A stretch of DNA of 12,336 bases, taken from positions 5,377-17,712 of the forward strand of contig DLCS01000111.1 of assembly GCA_002480735.1 (NCBI GenBank), given 5' to 3'. Every line of letters begins with the position of its first letter. Within the stretch, counting starts at the first letter, position 1. The notes under the pieces were generated by a model, which saw only the letters and a program-made list of their open reading frames with translations, was not told the origin of the DNA and did not search any database. The stretch is from Bacillaceae bacterium UBA7792 (GTDB taxonomy: Bacteria > Bacillota > Bacilli > Bacillales > Cytobacillaceae). The translations under genes were made by a program, and so were the position numbers. Shown here piece by piece: positions 1-6,790 of this stretch.

Positions 1-1151
1 TTGTATCCGTTTCCGAGATCGTACGTTGATTCCGGATCATTTAAATCGACGGTAATCGTTCCTAGTTGCTTCTCGGTGCTTTTGTTAACCATAGTAAATG
101 ACATCTTCGTCAATTCATCTAGCTTATACTCCATTTGATAAAGCGCAAAGCCCTCAAACTTCAATGGTTCGTTCACTCGGATGTTTTCTTCCTTTACCTT
201 CTCAAGCTTTGCTTCTTCCCCAGGTACTGAGTTGTCGGCCTTCTTATAGAGGACAACATCAGATTGATAGTTTTTTGCAACCATTCCTGCATTATCGAGC
301 GCTTCACTAAACGCTTTATTATCCTTGTCCTTATCATATACCTCTAATGTAAATTCCTTATTTTTGAGGTAATATTCCCCATTTGTTTCTGGGATGACTT
401 TTGTTTCCCCTTCGCGAATCCACAGCATATCGTCAACATACATACCTGGGACAAACCGAAGCATTCCCGCAAATAGAAAAATAATCAAGCCGCAGTGGTT
501 CACATAGGGTCCCCAACGGGAAAAACGGCCTTTTTCAGCAAGGATATTTCCATCCTCTTCACGAATCGTATAATGCTTTGCTTTTAGGCGCTCCTTCACT
601 TTTTCGAAGGATTCATCACTACTTCCTGTATCTGTCTTTCCAAATAACCGTTGACGTTTCAGAAAACTCTCATGTCTTGTGACTCTTTGCTTTTTTAAGG
701 CACGATACAACGGCACTACCCGGTCTATACTACAGATGACAAGGGACACCCCGATGGAGGCCATAAGCAATAAGTACCACCATGAGCTATATAAATCATG
801 GAAACCTAATTGATAATAGAGTTTTCCGAGACTGCCATATTGATCCGCATAATACTCCACAGGTGGAATATTCTGGGGAATATACATTTGCTGAGGAAAA
901 ACAGTCCCTAAGGCTGATGCAATGAGGGTGATAACAATGAGCCAAACGCCGACCTTAACCGATGAAAAAAAGTTCCAGATCTTATCGATAAATGTCTTAT
1001 TATAGGTTTGAGAACGACGAGCACTGCCCTCATATCTCATATCATGAAGCTTTCCTTCAGCCTTTTCTTCAATCAACGTTATCCCACAGGATTCACAAAG
1101 AACAGTTCCGTGCGGATTGACATGCCCGCATTCGCATTTTACTTCTTTCAT
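1..1151 (-). CDS. resB: ResB, cytochrome c biogenesis (system II) membrane protein, 3' end outside window
   Basis: ResB (CcsB family) works with ResC as the membrane haem-handling cytochrome c synthase complex of system II. 383 codons are visible from an ATG at 1151; the C-terminus runs off the window edge. The N-terminus carries a small zinc-ribbon-like pattern, CxC at residues 6 and 8 and CxxC at 19 and 22. Three hydrophobic segments follow at about 65-85, 125-145 and 215-231. The rest of the visible part is hydrophilic, as expected for the large extracytoplasmic domain of this family. The start is set by AGGAG eight bases upstream. Only 20 bp separate it from the resA stop, so the two are co-transcribed; resC would be expected next. 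I recognise the family from the membrane layout and the N-terminal motif. Confidence 0.93.
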   Translation of the reverse strand, partial: MKEVKCECGHVNPHGTVLCESCGITLIEEKAEGKLHDMRYEGSARRSQTYNKTFIDKIWNFFSSVKVGVWLIVITLIASALGTVFPQQMYIPQNIPPVEYYADQYGSLGKLYYQLGFHDLYSSWWYLLLMASIGVSLVICSIDRVVPLYRALKKQRVTRHESFLKRQRLFGKTDTGSSDESFEKVKERLKAKHYTIREEDGNILAEKGRFSRWGPYVNHCGLIIFLFAGMLRFVPGMYVDDMLWIREGETKVIPETNGEYYLKNKEFTLEVYDKDKDNKAFSEALDNAGMVAKNYQSDVVLYKKADNSVPGEEAKLEKVKEENIRVNEPLKFEGFALYQMEYKLDELTKMSFTMVNKSTEKQLGTITVDLNDPESTYDLGNGY

Positions 1152-1171
1152 TATGATAACTCCTCATACCC

Positions 1172-1699
1172 TTATGGTTTTATCTCTTCCATCATCTCAA
1201 TCACGACATCTTCATTGATAATTTCTCCCTTATGGATCTTCACAATTTTTCCTTCTTTATCAATAAGGAAGGTGATTGGGAGAGGGTCAACTCCATAAGC
1301 TGTTAATACTTCCTGTTTCTTATCATTTAATATTGGAAAAGTAAGGCCATGTCGCTTAATAAATTCATTTATGACAACATCTGATTCTCCAATATTGACT
1401 GCTAACACTTGAATTCCATTATCTTTATTTTTCTGATATTGACTTTCCATGTAGGGCATTTCTCGCTTACAAGGTTTGCACCAAGTTGCCCAGAAATTTA
1501 GGAGAACTCCTTTTCCTTCGTAATCAGAAAGACGATGCTTTTCACCATTCATATCCGTTAGAACAAAATCAGGTGCCTTTTTACCTTCCTCTACTTTCTC
1601 CATATCATCCTTCGTGAAATTTGAATATAAGGTGTAAACAACGGCAGCCCCAAGCAGGATCAGGATGACCGTGCGTATGATTAGACGCTGCTTCTTCAT
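1172..1699 (-). CDS. resA: ResA, membrane-anchored thiol-disulfide oxidoreductase for cytochrome c maturation
   Basis: ResA keeps the haem-binding CXXCH cysteines of apocytochrome c reduced on the outer face of the membrane. The 175-residue protein has one N-terminal membrane anchor (about residues 6-25) and a thioredoxin-fold domain. The active site reads W-C-K-P-C with cysteines at 74 and 77, Glu80 just behind it, and the cis-proline loop at P141 (P-L-P-I-T). These positions match my recollection of B. subtilis ResA, including the functionally important glutamate. The ATG is preceded by a strong GGGGGAG ribosome-binding site. It is first in the operon with resB and has its own promoter in the 173-bp gap after rluB. 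Confidence 0.96.
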   Translation of the reverse strand: MKKQRLIIRTVILILLGAAVVYTLYSNFTKDDMEKVEEGKKAPDFVLTDMNGEKHRLSDYEGKGVLLNFWATWCKPCKREMPYMESQYQKNKDNGIQVLAVNIGESDVVINEFIKRHGLTFPILNDKKQEVLTAYGVDPLPITFLIDKEGKIVKIHKGEIINEDVVIEMMEEIKP

Positions 1700-1744
1700 A
1701 TGTATTCTCCCCCTAGATAGAACAAAATTTGCGCAGTCGAAATT

Positions 1745-1753
1745 ATTATATCA
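1745..1753 (-). promoter_or_regulatory. Candidate extended -10 promoter of resA-resB
   Basis: On the minus strand a perfect TATAAT (1750 to 1745) is preceded by TG one base upstream, an extended -10 element. The -35 position at 17-bp spacing (1773-1768) reads AATATG, which is poor. A good extended -10 with no -35 suits an activator-dependent promoter, consistent with the known ResD control of resA in B. subtilis. The inferred transcript starts near 1738, leaving a leader of about 38 bases. Confidence 0.5.
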
Positions 1754-1818
1754 CTTTTCAACATCCACATATTGTTTTCACTATCGCTATGTGTGACACT
1801 TCTATGAATTTTTTATTA

Positions 1819-1834
1819 AGTGAAAAATTTCACA
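1819..1834. promoter_or_regulatory. Fnr/Rex-like inverted repeat upstream of resA
   Basis: The 16-bp site reads AGTGA-N6-TCACA on the plus strand. Inside it is a perfect inverted repeat, GTGAAA-AA-TTTCAC (1820-1833). It matches the Crp/Fnr consensus TGTGA-N6-TCACA at 9 of 10 arm positions and the core of the Rex consensus (TGTGAA-N4-TTCAC). Its centre lies about 88 bp before the inferred resA start site. The half-site also resembles the ResD motif. Which protein binds is not decided by the sequence. Confidence 0.4.
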
Positions 1835-1872
1835 TCTTGCGTATTACCTCATTTTTTAGATACATTGGAAAA

Positions 1873-2601
1873 TCATGATTTAGAGGCGGTTGCTAACGTG
1901 CGAAGCTGCTTGACCTCGTGCGGCGTCAATTCTCTCATATCACCTACATTTAAGCCCTGCAAGGATAGAAAACCATATCTTTCTCTTTTTAGCTTCATGA
2001 CAGGGTGTCCGATCGCCTCGAGCATTCTCCGAACCTGCCTGTTTCTCCCCTCATGAATAGCGATCTCCATAATCGCTGTCTGTTTCCTTTTATCAAAGCT
2101 GATCATCTTCACCTTTGCCGGAGCTGTCTTTCCATCCTCTAGTAAAATACCTTTTTCCAGACTTCTAACTTTCTCCTTCGCTGGAATTCCTTTTACCTTT
2201 GCGACATAAACTTTTTCAATTTCATTCCTTGGGTGCATAAGCAGATTCGCAAATTCGCCATCATTCGTTAGCAGCAATAATCCCGAAGTGTCATAATCCA
2301 GCCGACCCACCGGGTAGACGCGCTGCTTAATCGCCGGAAGAAAATCTGTCACGACCTTCCTTCCTTTCTCATCCTTCACACTCGAAATTACACCACGTGG
2401 TTTATAAAATAAAAAGTAAACCGGCTCCTCCCGTTCCACTGGAATTCCGTTCACTTCAACCTTGTCTGTTGAAGATACTTTATAACCAAGTTCCTTAATT
2501 ATTTTTCCGTTCACAGTCACTTTTCCCTCTACAATGAGCTGTTCCGCTTTTCGTCTTGAAGCAAAGCCTGCGTGGGCAATCACCTTTTGTAATCTATCCA
2601 T
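1873..2601 (-). CDS. rluB: RluB-type 23S rRNA pseudouridine synthase
   Basis: This RsuA/RluB-family enzyme isomerises one uridine of 23S rRNA near the peptidyl-transferase centre (the site equivalent to E. coli U2605). The 242-residue protein begins with an S4 RNA-binding domain (about residues 1-60, with L-Q-K-V-I-A-H-A-G-F-A-S-R-R near the start). The catalytic domain follows, with G-R-L-D-Y-D-T-S-G-L-L; D102 is the catalytic aspartate. The family's G-R-N-R-Q-V-R-R-M motif is also present towards the C-terminus. AGAGGTGA stands a few bases before the ATG. It is slightly longer than the B. subtilis protein as I remember it (about 229 residues), the extra lying at the C-terminus. It lies between the dacB operon terminator and resA and appears to be its own transcription unit. 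Confidence 0.94.
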   Translation of the reverse strand: MDRLQKVIAHAGFASRRKAEQLIVEGKVTVNGKIIKELGYKVSSTDKVEVNGIPVEREEPVYFLFYKPRGVISSVKDEKGRKVVTDFLPAIKQRVYPVGRLDYDTSGLLLLTNDGEFANLLMHPRNEIEKVYVAKVKGIPAKEKVRSLEKGILLEDGKTAPAKVKMISFDKRKQTAIMEIAIHEGRNRQVRRMLEAIGHPVMKLKRERYGFLSLQGLNVGDMRELTPHEVKQLRTLATASKS

Positions 2602-2648
2602 TATGTCACCTCTGACCAGTTCCTAAAAAAATATTTTCGTTCTAGTGA

Positions 2649-2676
2649 ATTATGACATAAGTCTTTCCATTTTCAA
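2649..2676 (-). promoter_or_regulatory. Candidate sigma-A promoter of rluB
   Basis: Read on the minus strand, TTGAAA (2676-2671) and CATAAT (2654-2649) are separated by 16 bp, each close to the sigma-A consensus. The inferred start near 2642 leaves a leader of about 40 bases with a good ribosome-binding site. The promoter lies downstream of the spmB terminator, so rluB can be expressed independently of sporulation. Confidence 0.55.
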
Positions 2677-2762
2677 AGTCATCAAATTTTGATCTTCCCG
2701 AGCAATGCTCCGAACAGGTATAAAAATTGTCTGACGGCACATCTTCTCTTCGTTACCTGATC

Positions 2763-2791
2763 AAAAAAAAGACGCCTCCCTGAAGCATCTT
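2763..2791 (-). terminator. Rho-independent terminator after spmB
   Basis: On the minus strand, AAGATGCTTC and GAGGCGTCTT form a 10-bp stem (three G-T pairs) with a 3-base loop, followed by a run of about eight T. It starts 13 bases after the spmB stop codon and ends the dacB-spmA-spmB operon. Confidence 0.9.
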
Positions 2792-2803
2792 CCAGAAATT
2801 CTA

Positions 2804-3337
2804 TTAGCCTCCAAATACTATCGTCACCACGATAATCGCAGCGGTTATTCCTACTAAATCCGCGAGCAAGCCCACCTTCAATGCGTCACCCATTTTCTTA
2901 ATGCCGACAGCCCCAAAATAAACGGTCAAAATATAAAAGGTTGTATCCGTACTTCCTTGAATGGTTGCAGCCAAGCGTCCAATGAATGAATCAGGTCCAT
3001 AGGTCGCCATGAGATCACTGGTCATCCCTAAGGCAGCGGTGCCCGAAATGGGACGTATGATCGCAAGAGGAGCGACCTCTGCCGGAACTCCTATAGCATT
3101 TAGCCCTGGGCGAATGAGATCTATAAGGAAATCTAGTGCTCCAGAAGCTCGAAATACCGAGATCGCCACGAGCATTCCAACGAGAAAGGGAATGATCGAA
3201 ACAGCAATCTTAATCCCTTCCTTGCCACCTTCGACAAAGCTCTCATATGTAGGAACCTGCTTATAGGTCCCATATAAAAGAATTAAAGCAATTAGTACAG
3301 GAATAAACCATAAGGAAATAATAGAAACAATACCCAT
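2804..3337 (-). CDS. spmB: SpmB, spore maturation protein B
   Basis: SpmB acts with SpmA in the developing spore and is needed for full core dehydration and heat resistance; the molecular activity is not known. The 177-residue protein is almost wholly hydrophobic, with several predicted membrane spans and a nucleoside-recognition (Gate-type) region. Conserved-looking stretches are P-L-A-I-I-R-P-I-S-G-T-A-A-L-G and the following Q-G-S-T-D-T-T-F-Y. Length fits the family (about 178). The ATG lies 7 bp after the spmA stop, and its ribosome-binding site (AAGGATGA) is made from the end of spmA, which suggests translational coupling. It is the last gene of the operon. Confidence 0.95.
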   Translation of the reverse strand: MGIVSIISLWFIPVLIALILLYGTYKQVPTYESFVEGGKEGIKIAVSIIPFLVGMLVAISVFRASGALDFLIDLIRPGLNAIGVPAEVAPLAIIRPISGTAALGMTSDLMATYGPDSFIGRLAATIQGSTDTTFYILTVYFGAVGIKKMGDALKVGLLADLVGITAAIIVVTIVFGG

Positions 3338-3344
3338 TTATCGA

Positions 3345-3932
3345 TCATCCTTTTCGACTTCTTCGATAGTGGAAATAACGGTCGATGATAATTGCTCCCA
3401 ATGTTGAGCAGGTGGTCGCAATTAATGTTGTCCCCACAATATCTGTCGGTGTCGCAGAGTTATAATTCATTCGTATCGCAATAACAGTGGTTGGAATGAG
3501 TGTTATACTAGACGTATTGATCGCGAGAAAGGTAATCATCGAGCGACTGGCCTCGTTTAGCCCGCCATTCAGCTTTTTCATTTCTTCCATCGCCTTGATA
3601 CCTAGGGGAGTCGCTGCATTCCCCAAACCAAACAAATTGGCCATCATATTCGAGAGGATGTAGCCCATCGCAGGATGATCATTCGGAACTTCTGGAAATA
3701 GTCGATTAACGATCGGACGAAAGAGCTTTGCTAGTATTTTCAAAAGCCCTGCTTCCTCGGCGATTTTCATCATTCCTAGCCAGAAGACGAGAATACTAAT
3801 AAGTCCGATACAAAGGGTCACCGCCTCCTTTGCACCAGAAAATACCGCCTCATTCACTTCCCCCATCGTTCCATTAAACATCGCAAAAACAATGCCGATT
3901 ACCGTCATACAAACCCATATCAAATTAACCAT
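3345..3932 (-). CDS. spmA: SpmA, spore maturation protein A
   Basis: SpmA is the partner of SpmB in spore core dehydration. The 195-residue protein (family length about 196) has several membrane segments and a Gate-type core with the recognisable stretch N-L-F-G-L-G-N-A-A-T-P-L-G-I-K-A-M. The C-terminus is short and basic (R-R-S-R-K-G). Its ATG overlaps the end of dacB by 8 bp, with GAGG as ribosome-binding site inside the dacB coding region, so translation of the two is probably coupled. Confidence 0.95.
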   Translation of the reverse strand: MVNLIWVCMTVIGIVFAMFNGTMGEVNEAVFSGAKEAVTLCIGLISILVFWLGMMKIAEEAGLLKILAKLFRPIVNRLFPEVPNDHPAMGYILSNMMANLFGLGNAATPLGIKAMEEMKKLNGGLNEASRSMITFLAINTSSITLIPTTVIAIRMNYNSATPTDIVGTTLIATTCSTLGAIIIDRYFHYRRSRKG

Positions 3933-5073
3933 TTGTCCTCACACCAGTCATCGCAGTAAATAGATTTTTTATTCTTTCAAACATCGAAGGCTTTTGTTCT
4001 CCTTCTTGTTCAAAATAGATGGGGAGCTCCTTAATGGGCTTATCGGAGAAATAAATGATCGCTTTCCCTACAACAGCTGGGGCCGTTCCGGTTTCTTTCC
4101 ATTCATCCTTTGGCTTTTCTAGCACTAATTCAATATGAAACTGCTCCTTTTCTCGCTCAGTGACAGGGAAACTATATTCATGCGCGAGGAAGACCCTTTT
4201 CTTATAAAATTTGTCCTTAACCTTTGAAAGCATCCCATCATCCACAACCTGGACCATATCATATTTTCTGAATCCCATTTCAAACATATTGATATGGTCG
4301 TTCCAGTCATCGGGTGCATTCAATGTGACAGCAATTAAATTCATATCTCCCTTTTGCGCCGTGCTCACCAGCGTTCTTTTCGCTAGTTTTGTATATCCTG
4401 TTTTTCCACCTGTACAATAATCATAAAGGTCAGTTAATAGCCTGTTTTTATTCCTCCAAACCCGATCCCATTTTTCGGAGGGGTTCGGTGCTCGATATTC
4501 ATCTGTCCCAGAGATTTCTCTGAATGTTTCATTCTCCATAGCGTATTTCGTTAGAAGAGCCATATCATAAGCGGTTGAATAATGGTTATCAGAGTCATCC
4601 AGCCCATGTGGATTATTGAAATGAGTATTTACCATGCCAATTTCCTCCGCCTTCTGATTCATCAAAAAGACAAATCCCTCTAAGCTCCCCCCTACATGCT
4701 CTGCAATTGCCACAGCTGCATCATTACCAGATCTTAGCATCAAGCCATATACTAAATCCTCGAGCTTAATCTTTTCATTTGGCTTTAAATACAGGGATGA
4801 ACCTTCTGTTACAACCGCCTCATTACTAACCTTCACCATCTCATCTAATCTGCCTGATTCAATAGCTAAGATGGCTGTCATAATCTTAGTTATACTTGCA
4901 ATTCTTCTTTTTTCATGGGCCGCCTTTTCAAATAGAACCCTCCCCGTTTCCTGTTCCATTAAGATCGCATTGCGAGCGCTAACTGAAACAGAAGCCTCTA
5001 CCTTCTGTGGAAGATTGGTTAGGAGCAGTGAAGAAATTAGGAAAAAAATCATCAGCTTCCACTTCATATTCAT
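3925..5073 (-). CDS. dacB: DacB, D-alanyl-D-alanine carboxypeptidase (PBP5*) of spore cortex
   Basis: This low-molecular-weight penicillin-binding protein trims the stem peptides of spore cortex peptidoglycan and so sets its cross-linking. With the ATG at 5073 the protein is 382 residues, the length I recall for B. subtilis DacB. It has a signal peptide with probable cleavage after V-E-A (residue 27). The serine-penicilloyl motifs are S60-x-x-K63 (S-I-T-K), S115-G-N117 and K224-T-G226, followed by the C-terminal beta-rich domain of family S11. A longer in-frame reading from a TTG at 5157 is rejected: it puts 28 polar residues before the signal peptide, lacks a ribosome-binding site and starts upstream of the predicted SigE transcription start. 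AAGGAAGG lies at good distance from the ATG at 5073. Confidence 0.95.
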   Translation of the reverse strand: MNMKWKLMIFFLISSLLLTNLPQKVEASVSVSARNAILMEQETGRVLFEKAAHEKRRIASITKIMTAILAIESGRLDEMVKVSNEAVVTEGSSLYLKPNEKIKLEDLVYGLMLRSGNDAAVAIAEHVGGSLEGFVFLMNQKAEEIGMVNTHFNNPHGLDDSDNHYSTAYDMALLTKYAMENETFREISGTDEYRAPNPSEKWDRVWRNKNRLLTDLYDYCTGGKTGYTKLAKRTLVSTAQKGDMNLIAVTLNAPDDWNDHINMFEMGFRKYDMVQVVDDGMLSKVKDKFYKKRVFLAHEYSFPVTEREKEQFHIELVLEKPKDEWKETGTAPAVVGKAIIYFSDKPIKELPIYFEQEGEQKPSMFERIKNLFTAMTGVRTNG

Positions 5074-5141
5074 TAAGAAAACCCTTCCTTTTGTAAATTG
5101 TTGACCTTTTTTTACAAGGCTGTTATCGCAATATTTGTACA

Positions 5142-5169
5142 AGTTTATGCTAGACAAGGGGTGTTATGA
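5142..5169 (-). promoter_or_regulatory. SigE-type promoter of dacB-spmA-spmB
   Basis: On the minus strand, TCATAAC (5169-5163) and CATAAACT (5149-5142) are separated by 13 bp. This agrees well with the SigE consensus (TCATATT, CATACAAT) and its spacing. The start site would be near 5135, about 60 bases before the dacB ATG. The B. subtilis dacB operon is known to be SigE-dependent in the mother cell. Confidence 0.75.
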
Positions 5170-5230
5170 CAAAAAAGTAAGGTCTGTTTCAAACGGCTAA
5201 GCTTTTTTTGACCGGGTTCGAAAAGAAGCA

Positions 5231-5280
5231 AAAATAAAAATGAGCCACTAAAGAGTACCAATCCTCTTTGTTGACTCATT
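5231..5280 (-). terminator. Strong terminator after the sod gene
   Basis: On the minus strand two 17-base arms (5280-5264 and 5255-5239) pair at 15 positions with an 8-base loop, followed by TTTTTATTTT. It lies 14 bases after the sod stop and isolates sod from the dacB operon. The rest of the gap to the dacB promoter shows nothing I can name. Confidence 0.9.
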
Positions 5281-5294
5281 GTTTTGAAGCACTG

Positions 5295-6191
5295 TTAGAA
5301 GGGCTTCCACATTAACTGCCTTGCCTTTAGAAATCTTTGCTCGACATCCTTCCAATTAACGATCTCCCACCATTTTTTCACGTATTCACTGCGATTATTC
5401 TTATATTGCAGATAATAGGCATGCTCCCATACATCTAAGACCAATAATGGAATCGTATCCCACTGGGTTAACAGCATATGTCTTTCCGATTGCAGGATTT
5501 CCAAATGCCTTGCTCTCGGTGACCAAACAAGGATCGCCCAGCCTACACCTTCGACTGCTTTAGCCGCTTCAGAAAATTGTTGTTTAAAAGCTTCAAAGCT
5601 ACCAAAATACTGTTCTATGTCCTGCAGAAGCTTGCCTGAGGGAGCACCCCCTCCATTTGGGCTCATATTATTCCAAAAAATCGTATGCAAATAATGACCT
5701 GACCCGTGGAAGGCCAGCTCCCTAGACCAATGTTTGATAAGCGAAAAATCCCCTGTTGTCCTCGCCTCTTTTAACTTCATTTCCGCTTTGTTCAACCCAT
5801 CTACATAGGATTGATGATGCTTCGTATGATGCAGCCTCATTATCTCCTCGGAAATAACCGGCTCAAGAGCATGATATGGATAGGGGAGTGGTGGCAATGA
5901 ATGCTCTCCCGCTTCGACCATCGGCTCCTTCATGAAAATCGTTCCAATAGGGGTGCGATTAACAAAATACGCCTCCATATGATGATGGAGATCATCTACT
6001 TGCGCCTGCAGCTTTAGTAGCTCGTTGTCATTCATTTGATCTGGCTGTTTGATGTTTTCCATGATCTCAGCCAGCCGGTCTAATTCCGACCAAATTTCTT
6101 CACTCTTATCAATTTGTTCAGATTGCAAATAGCTTTTCCATCCCTCATTCCATTCTATAAAATCATGAATATACTCTTCAAACTTTCCCAT
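5295..6191 (-). CDS. sodF: Fe/Mn superoxide dismutase with N-terminal extension (SodF-like)
   Basis: It should dismutate superoxide to peroxide and oxygen with one Fe or Mn per subunit. The 298 residues comprise a charged, helix-prone extension of about 95 residues and then the usual SOD fold, beginning L-P-P-L-P-Y-P-Y-H-A-L-E-P. The four metal ligands are all present: H121 (L-H-H-T-K-H-H), H169 (L-H-T-I-F-W), D253 and H257 (D-V-W-E-H-A-Y-Y). Y129 fits the second-sphere tyrosine. G165 where iron enzymes usually have Gln, plus a possible Gln at 234, leans towards Mn, but this rests on a by-eye alignment with a 2-residue gap. An N-terminal extension is typical of B. subtilis SodF (about 281 residues), hence the symbol. 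GAGGG precedes the ATG by six bases. The gene is a single transcription unit between the dacB operon and the 6310-6720 gene. Confidence 0.9.
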   Translation of the reverse strand: MGKFEEYIHDFIEWNEGWKSYLQSEQIDKSEEIWSELDRLAEIMENIKQPDQMNDNELLKLQAQVDDLHHHMEAYFVNRTPIGTIFMKEPMVEAGEHSLPPLPYPYHALEPVISEEIMRLHHTKHHQSYVDGLNKAEMKLKEARTTGDFSLIKHWSRELAFHGSGHYLHTIFWNNMSPNGGGAPSGKLLQDIEQYFGSFEAFKQQFSEAAKAVEGVGWAILVWSPRARHLEILQSERHMLLTQWDTIPLLVLDVWEHAYYLQYKNNRSEYVKKWWEIVNWKDVEQRFLKARQLMWKPF

Positions 6192-6227
6192 CCTTCACCC
6201 TCATTTCCATTCATAACATCCCTCCAT

Positions 6228-6259
6228 TATCGTATGAATGGGCGATGACTATGTGTCAA
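6228..6259 (-). promoter_or_regulatory. Candidate SigK-like promoter of sod, overlapping a TTGACA
   Basis: On the minus strand CATACGATA (6236-6228) fits the SigK -10 consensus CATAnnnTA, with AC (6254-6253) 16 bp upstream as the SigK -35. A perfect TTGACA (6259-6254) also lies here, but its nearest -10, TACGAT, is 19 bp away, long for sigma-A. The start site would be near 6222 in either reading. The -35 part overlaps the T-run of the upstream gene's terminator. Both assignments are by eye. Confidence 0.45.
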
Positions 6260-6290
6260 AAAAAAGCCCTATCCACTTAGGGATAGAGCT
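6258..6290 (-). terminator. Terminator after the unrecognised gene at 6310-6720
   Basis: On the minus strand AGCTCTATCC and GGATAGGGCT form a 10-bp stem (one G-T pair) with a 6-base loop, followed by a run of T. It starts about 20 bases after the stop codon of the 6310-6720 gene. Confidence 0.9.
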
Positions 6291-6309
6291 CAGACACTGT
6301 CTATGCAGA

Positions 6310-6720
6310 TTACAATTCGTAGCCTTTGTTGTTTTCTAGTGATTCAGCAATGCTCTTAAGCTTTTCATAATCAAGATCCTGAAAAATGCTTGCAAATTCC
6401 TTTTCAGTACTGACGTAAATTCTTTTTCGATTTCGCAATTCAGGATTCTTAACTAACGCTGCTAGCGCTACGATATCTCTGAAGAACACCTCTTTAGAAC
6501 CAAACTGAAAAACAGGATCCTCATGAAAAGGAGAAAAGTTTCCCTTTAATTGTTCAAAATAGCGGACGTATAACACGTGTAGAGTCTTCTCAGAACCGCC
6601 CTCTGTGAAGGTAACCTCACTCCGATTAAAAAAATCCTCTGACGTATTTGGTAAAGCCTTTTCTAATTCATACCCCTTGCATGCTTTTAAAATCATAAGA
6701 CCATCCCTTATTTTTGTCAT
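6310..6720 (-). CDS. Unrecognised small soluble protein in the ypuI slot
   Basis: I do not recognise this 136-residue protein. It has no signal peptide or membrane span and a single cysteine (C14). It has a mix of acidic and basic residues, a central F-R-D-I-V-A-L-A-A-L-V hydrophobic patch, and a charged C-terminal region that looks helical. B. subtilis has ypuI (DUF3907, about 179 residues) here; this sequence does not look like it. The ATG at 6720 has no clear ribosome-binding site. The in-frame ATG at 6696 is preceded by AAGGGATGG at good distance, so the true product may be 128 residues. It is the next gene after scpB (70 bp away) on the same strand, has its own terminator, and a perfect palindrome lies just upstream. 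The terminator and uninterrupted frame support a real gene. Confidence 0.75.
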   Translation of the reverse strand: MTKIRDGLMILKACKGYELEKALPNTSEDFFNRSEVTFTEGGSEKTLHVLYVRYFEQLKGNFSPFHEDPVFQFGSKEVFFRDIVALAALVKNPELRNRKRIYVSTEKEFASIFQDLDYEKLKSIAESLENNKGYEL

Positions 6721-6726
6721 TCTATT

Positions 6727-6739
6727 AGGTTACTAACCT
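6727..6739. repeat. Perfect 13-bp palindrome upstream of the 6310-6720 gene
   Basis: AGGTTA-C-TAACCT is a perfect inverted repeat ending seven bases before the ATG at 6720. On the minus strand a weak possible promoter lies just upstream: TAGAAT at 6760-6755, with CTGACA about 19 bp before it. A repressor site at the start of the transcript is one reading. It has no T-run and is too short to be a terminator. Confidence 0.4.
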
Positions 6740-6790
6740 GAAACTGCTACCATCATTCTAACATAATCCCTTCCAAATGTGTCAGAAATA

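Noticed and set aside
5074..5157. 28-residue N-terminal extension of DacB from a TTG
   Set aside because: No ribosome-binding site, polar residues ahead of the signal peptide, upstream of the predicted SigE start; ATG at 5073 gives the family length of 382.
6192..6222. Two-codon upstream ORF (ATG-TTA-TGA) before sod
   Set aside because: GGAGGG abuts the ATG with no spacing; likely chance.
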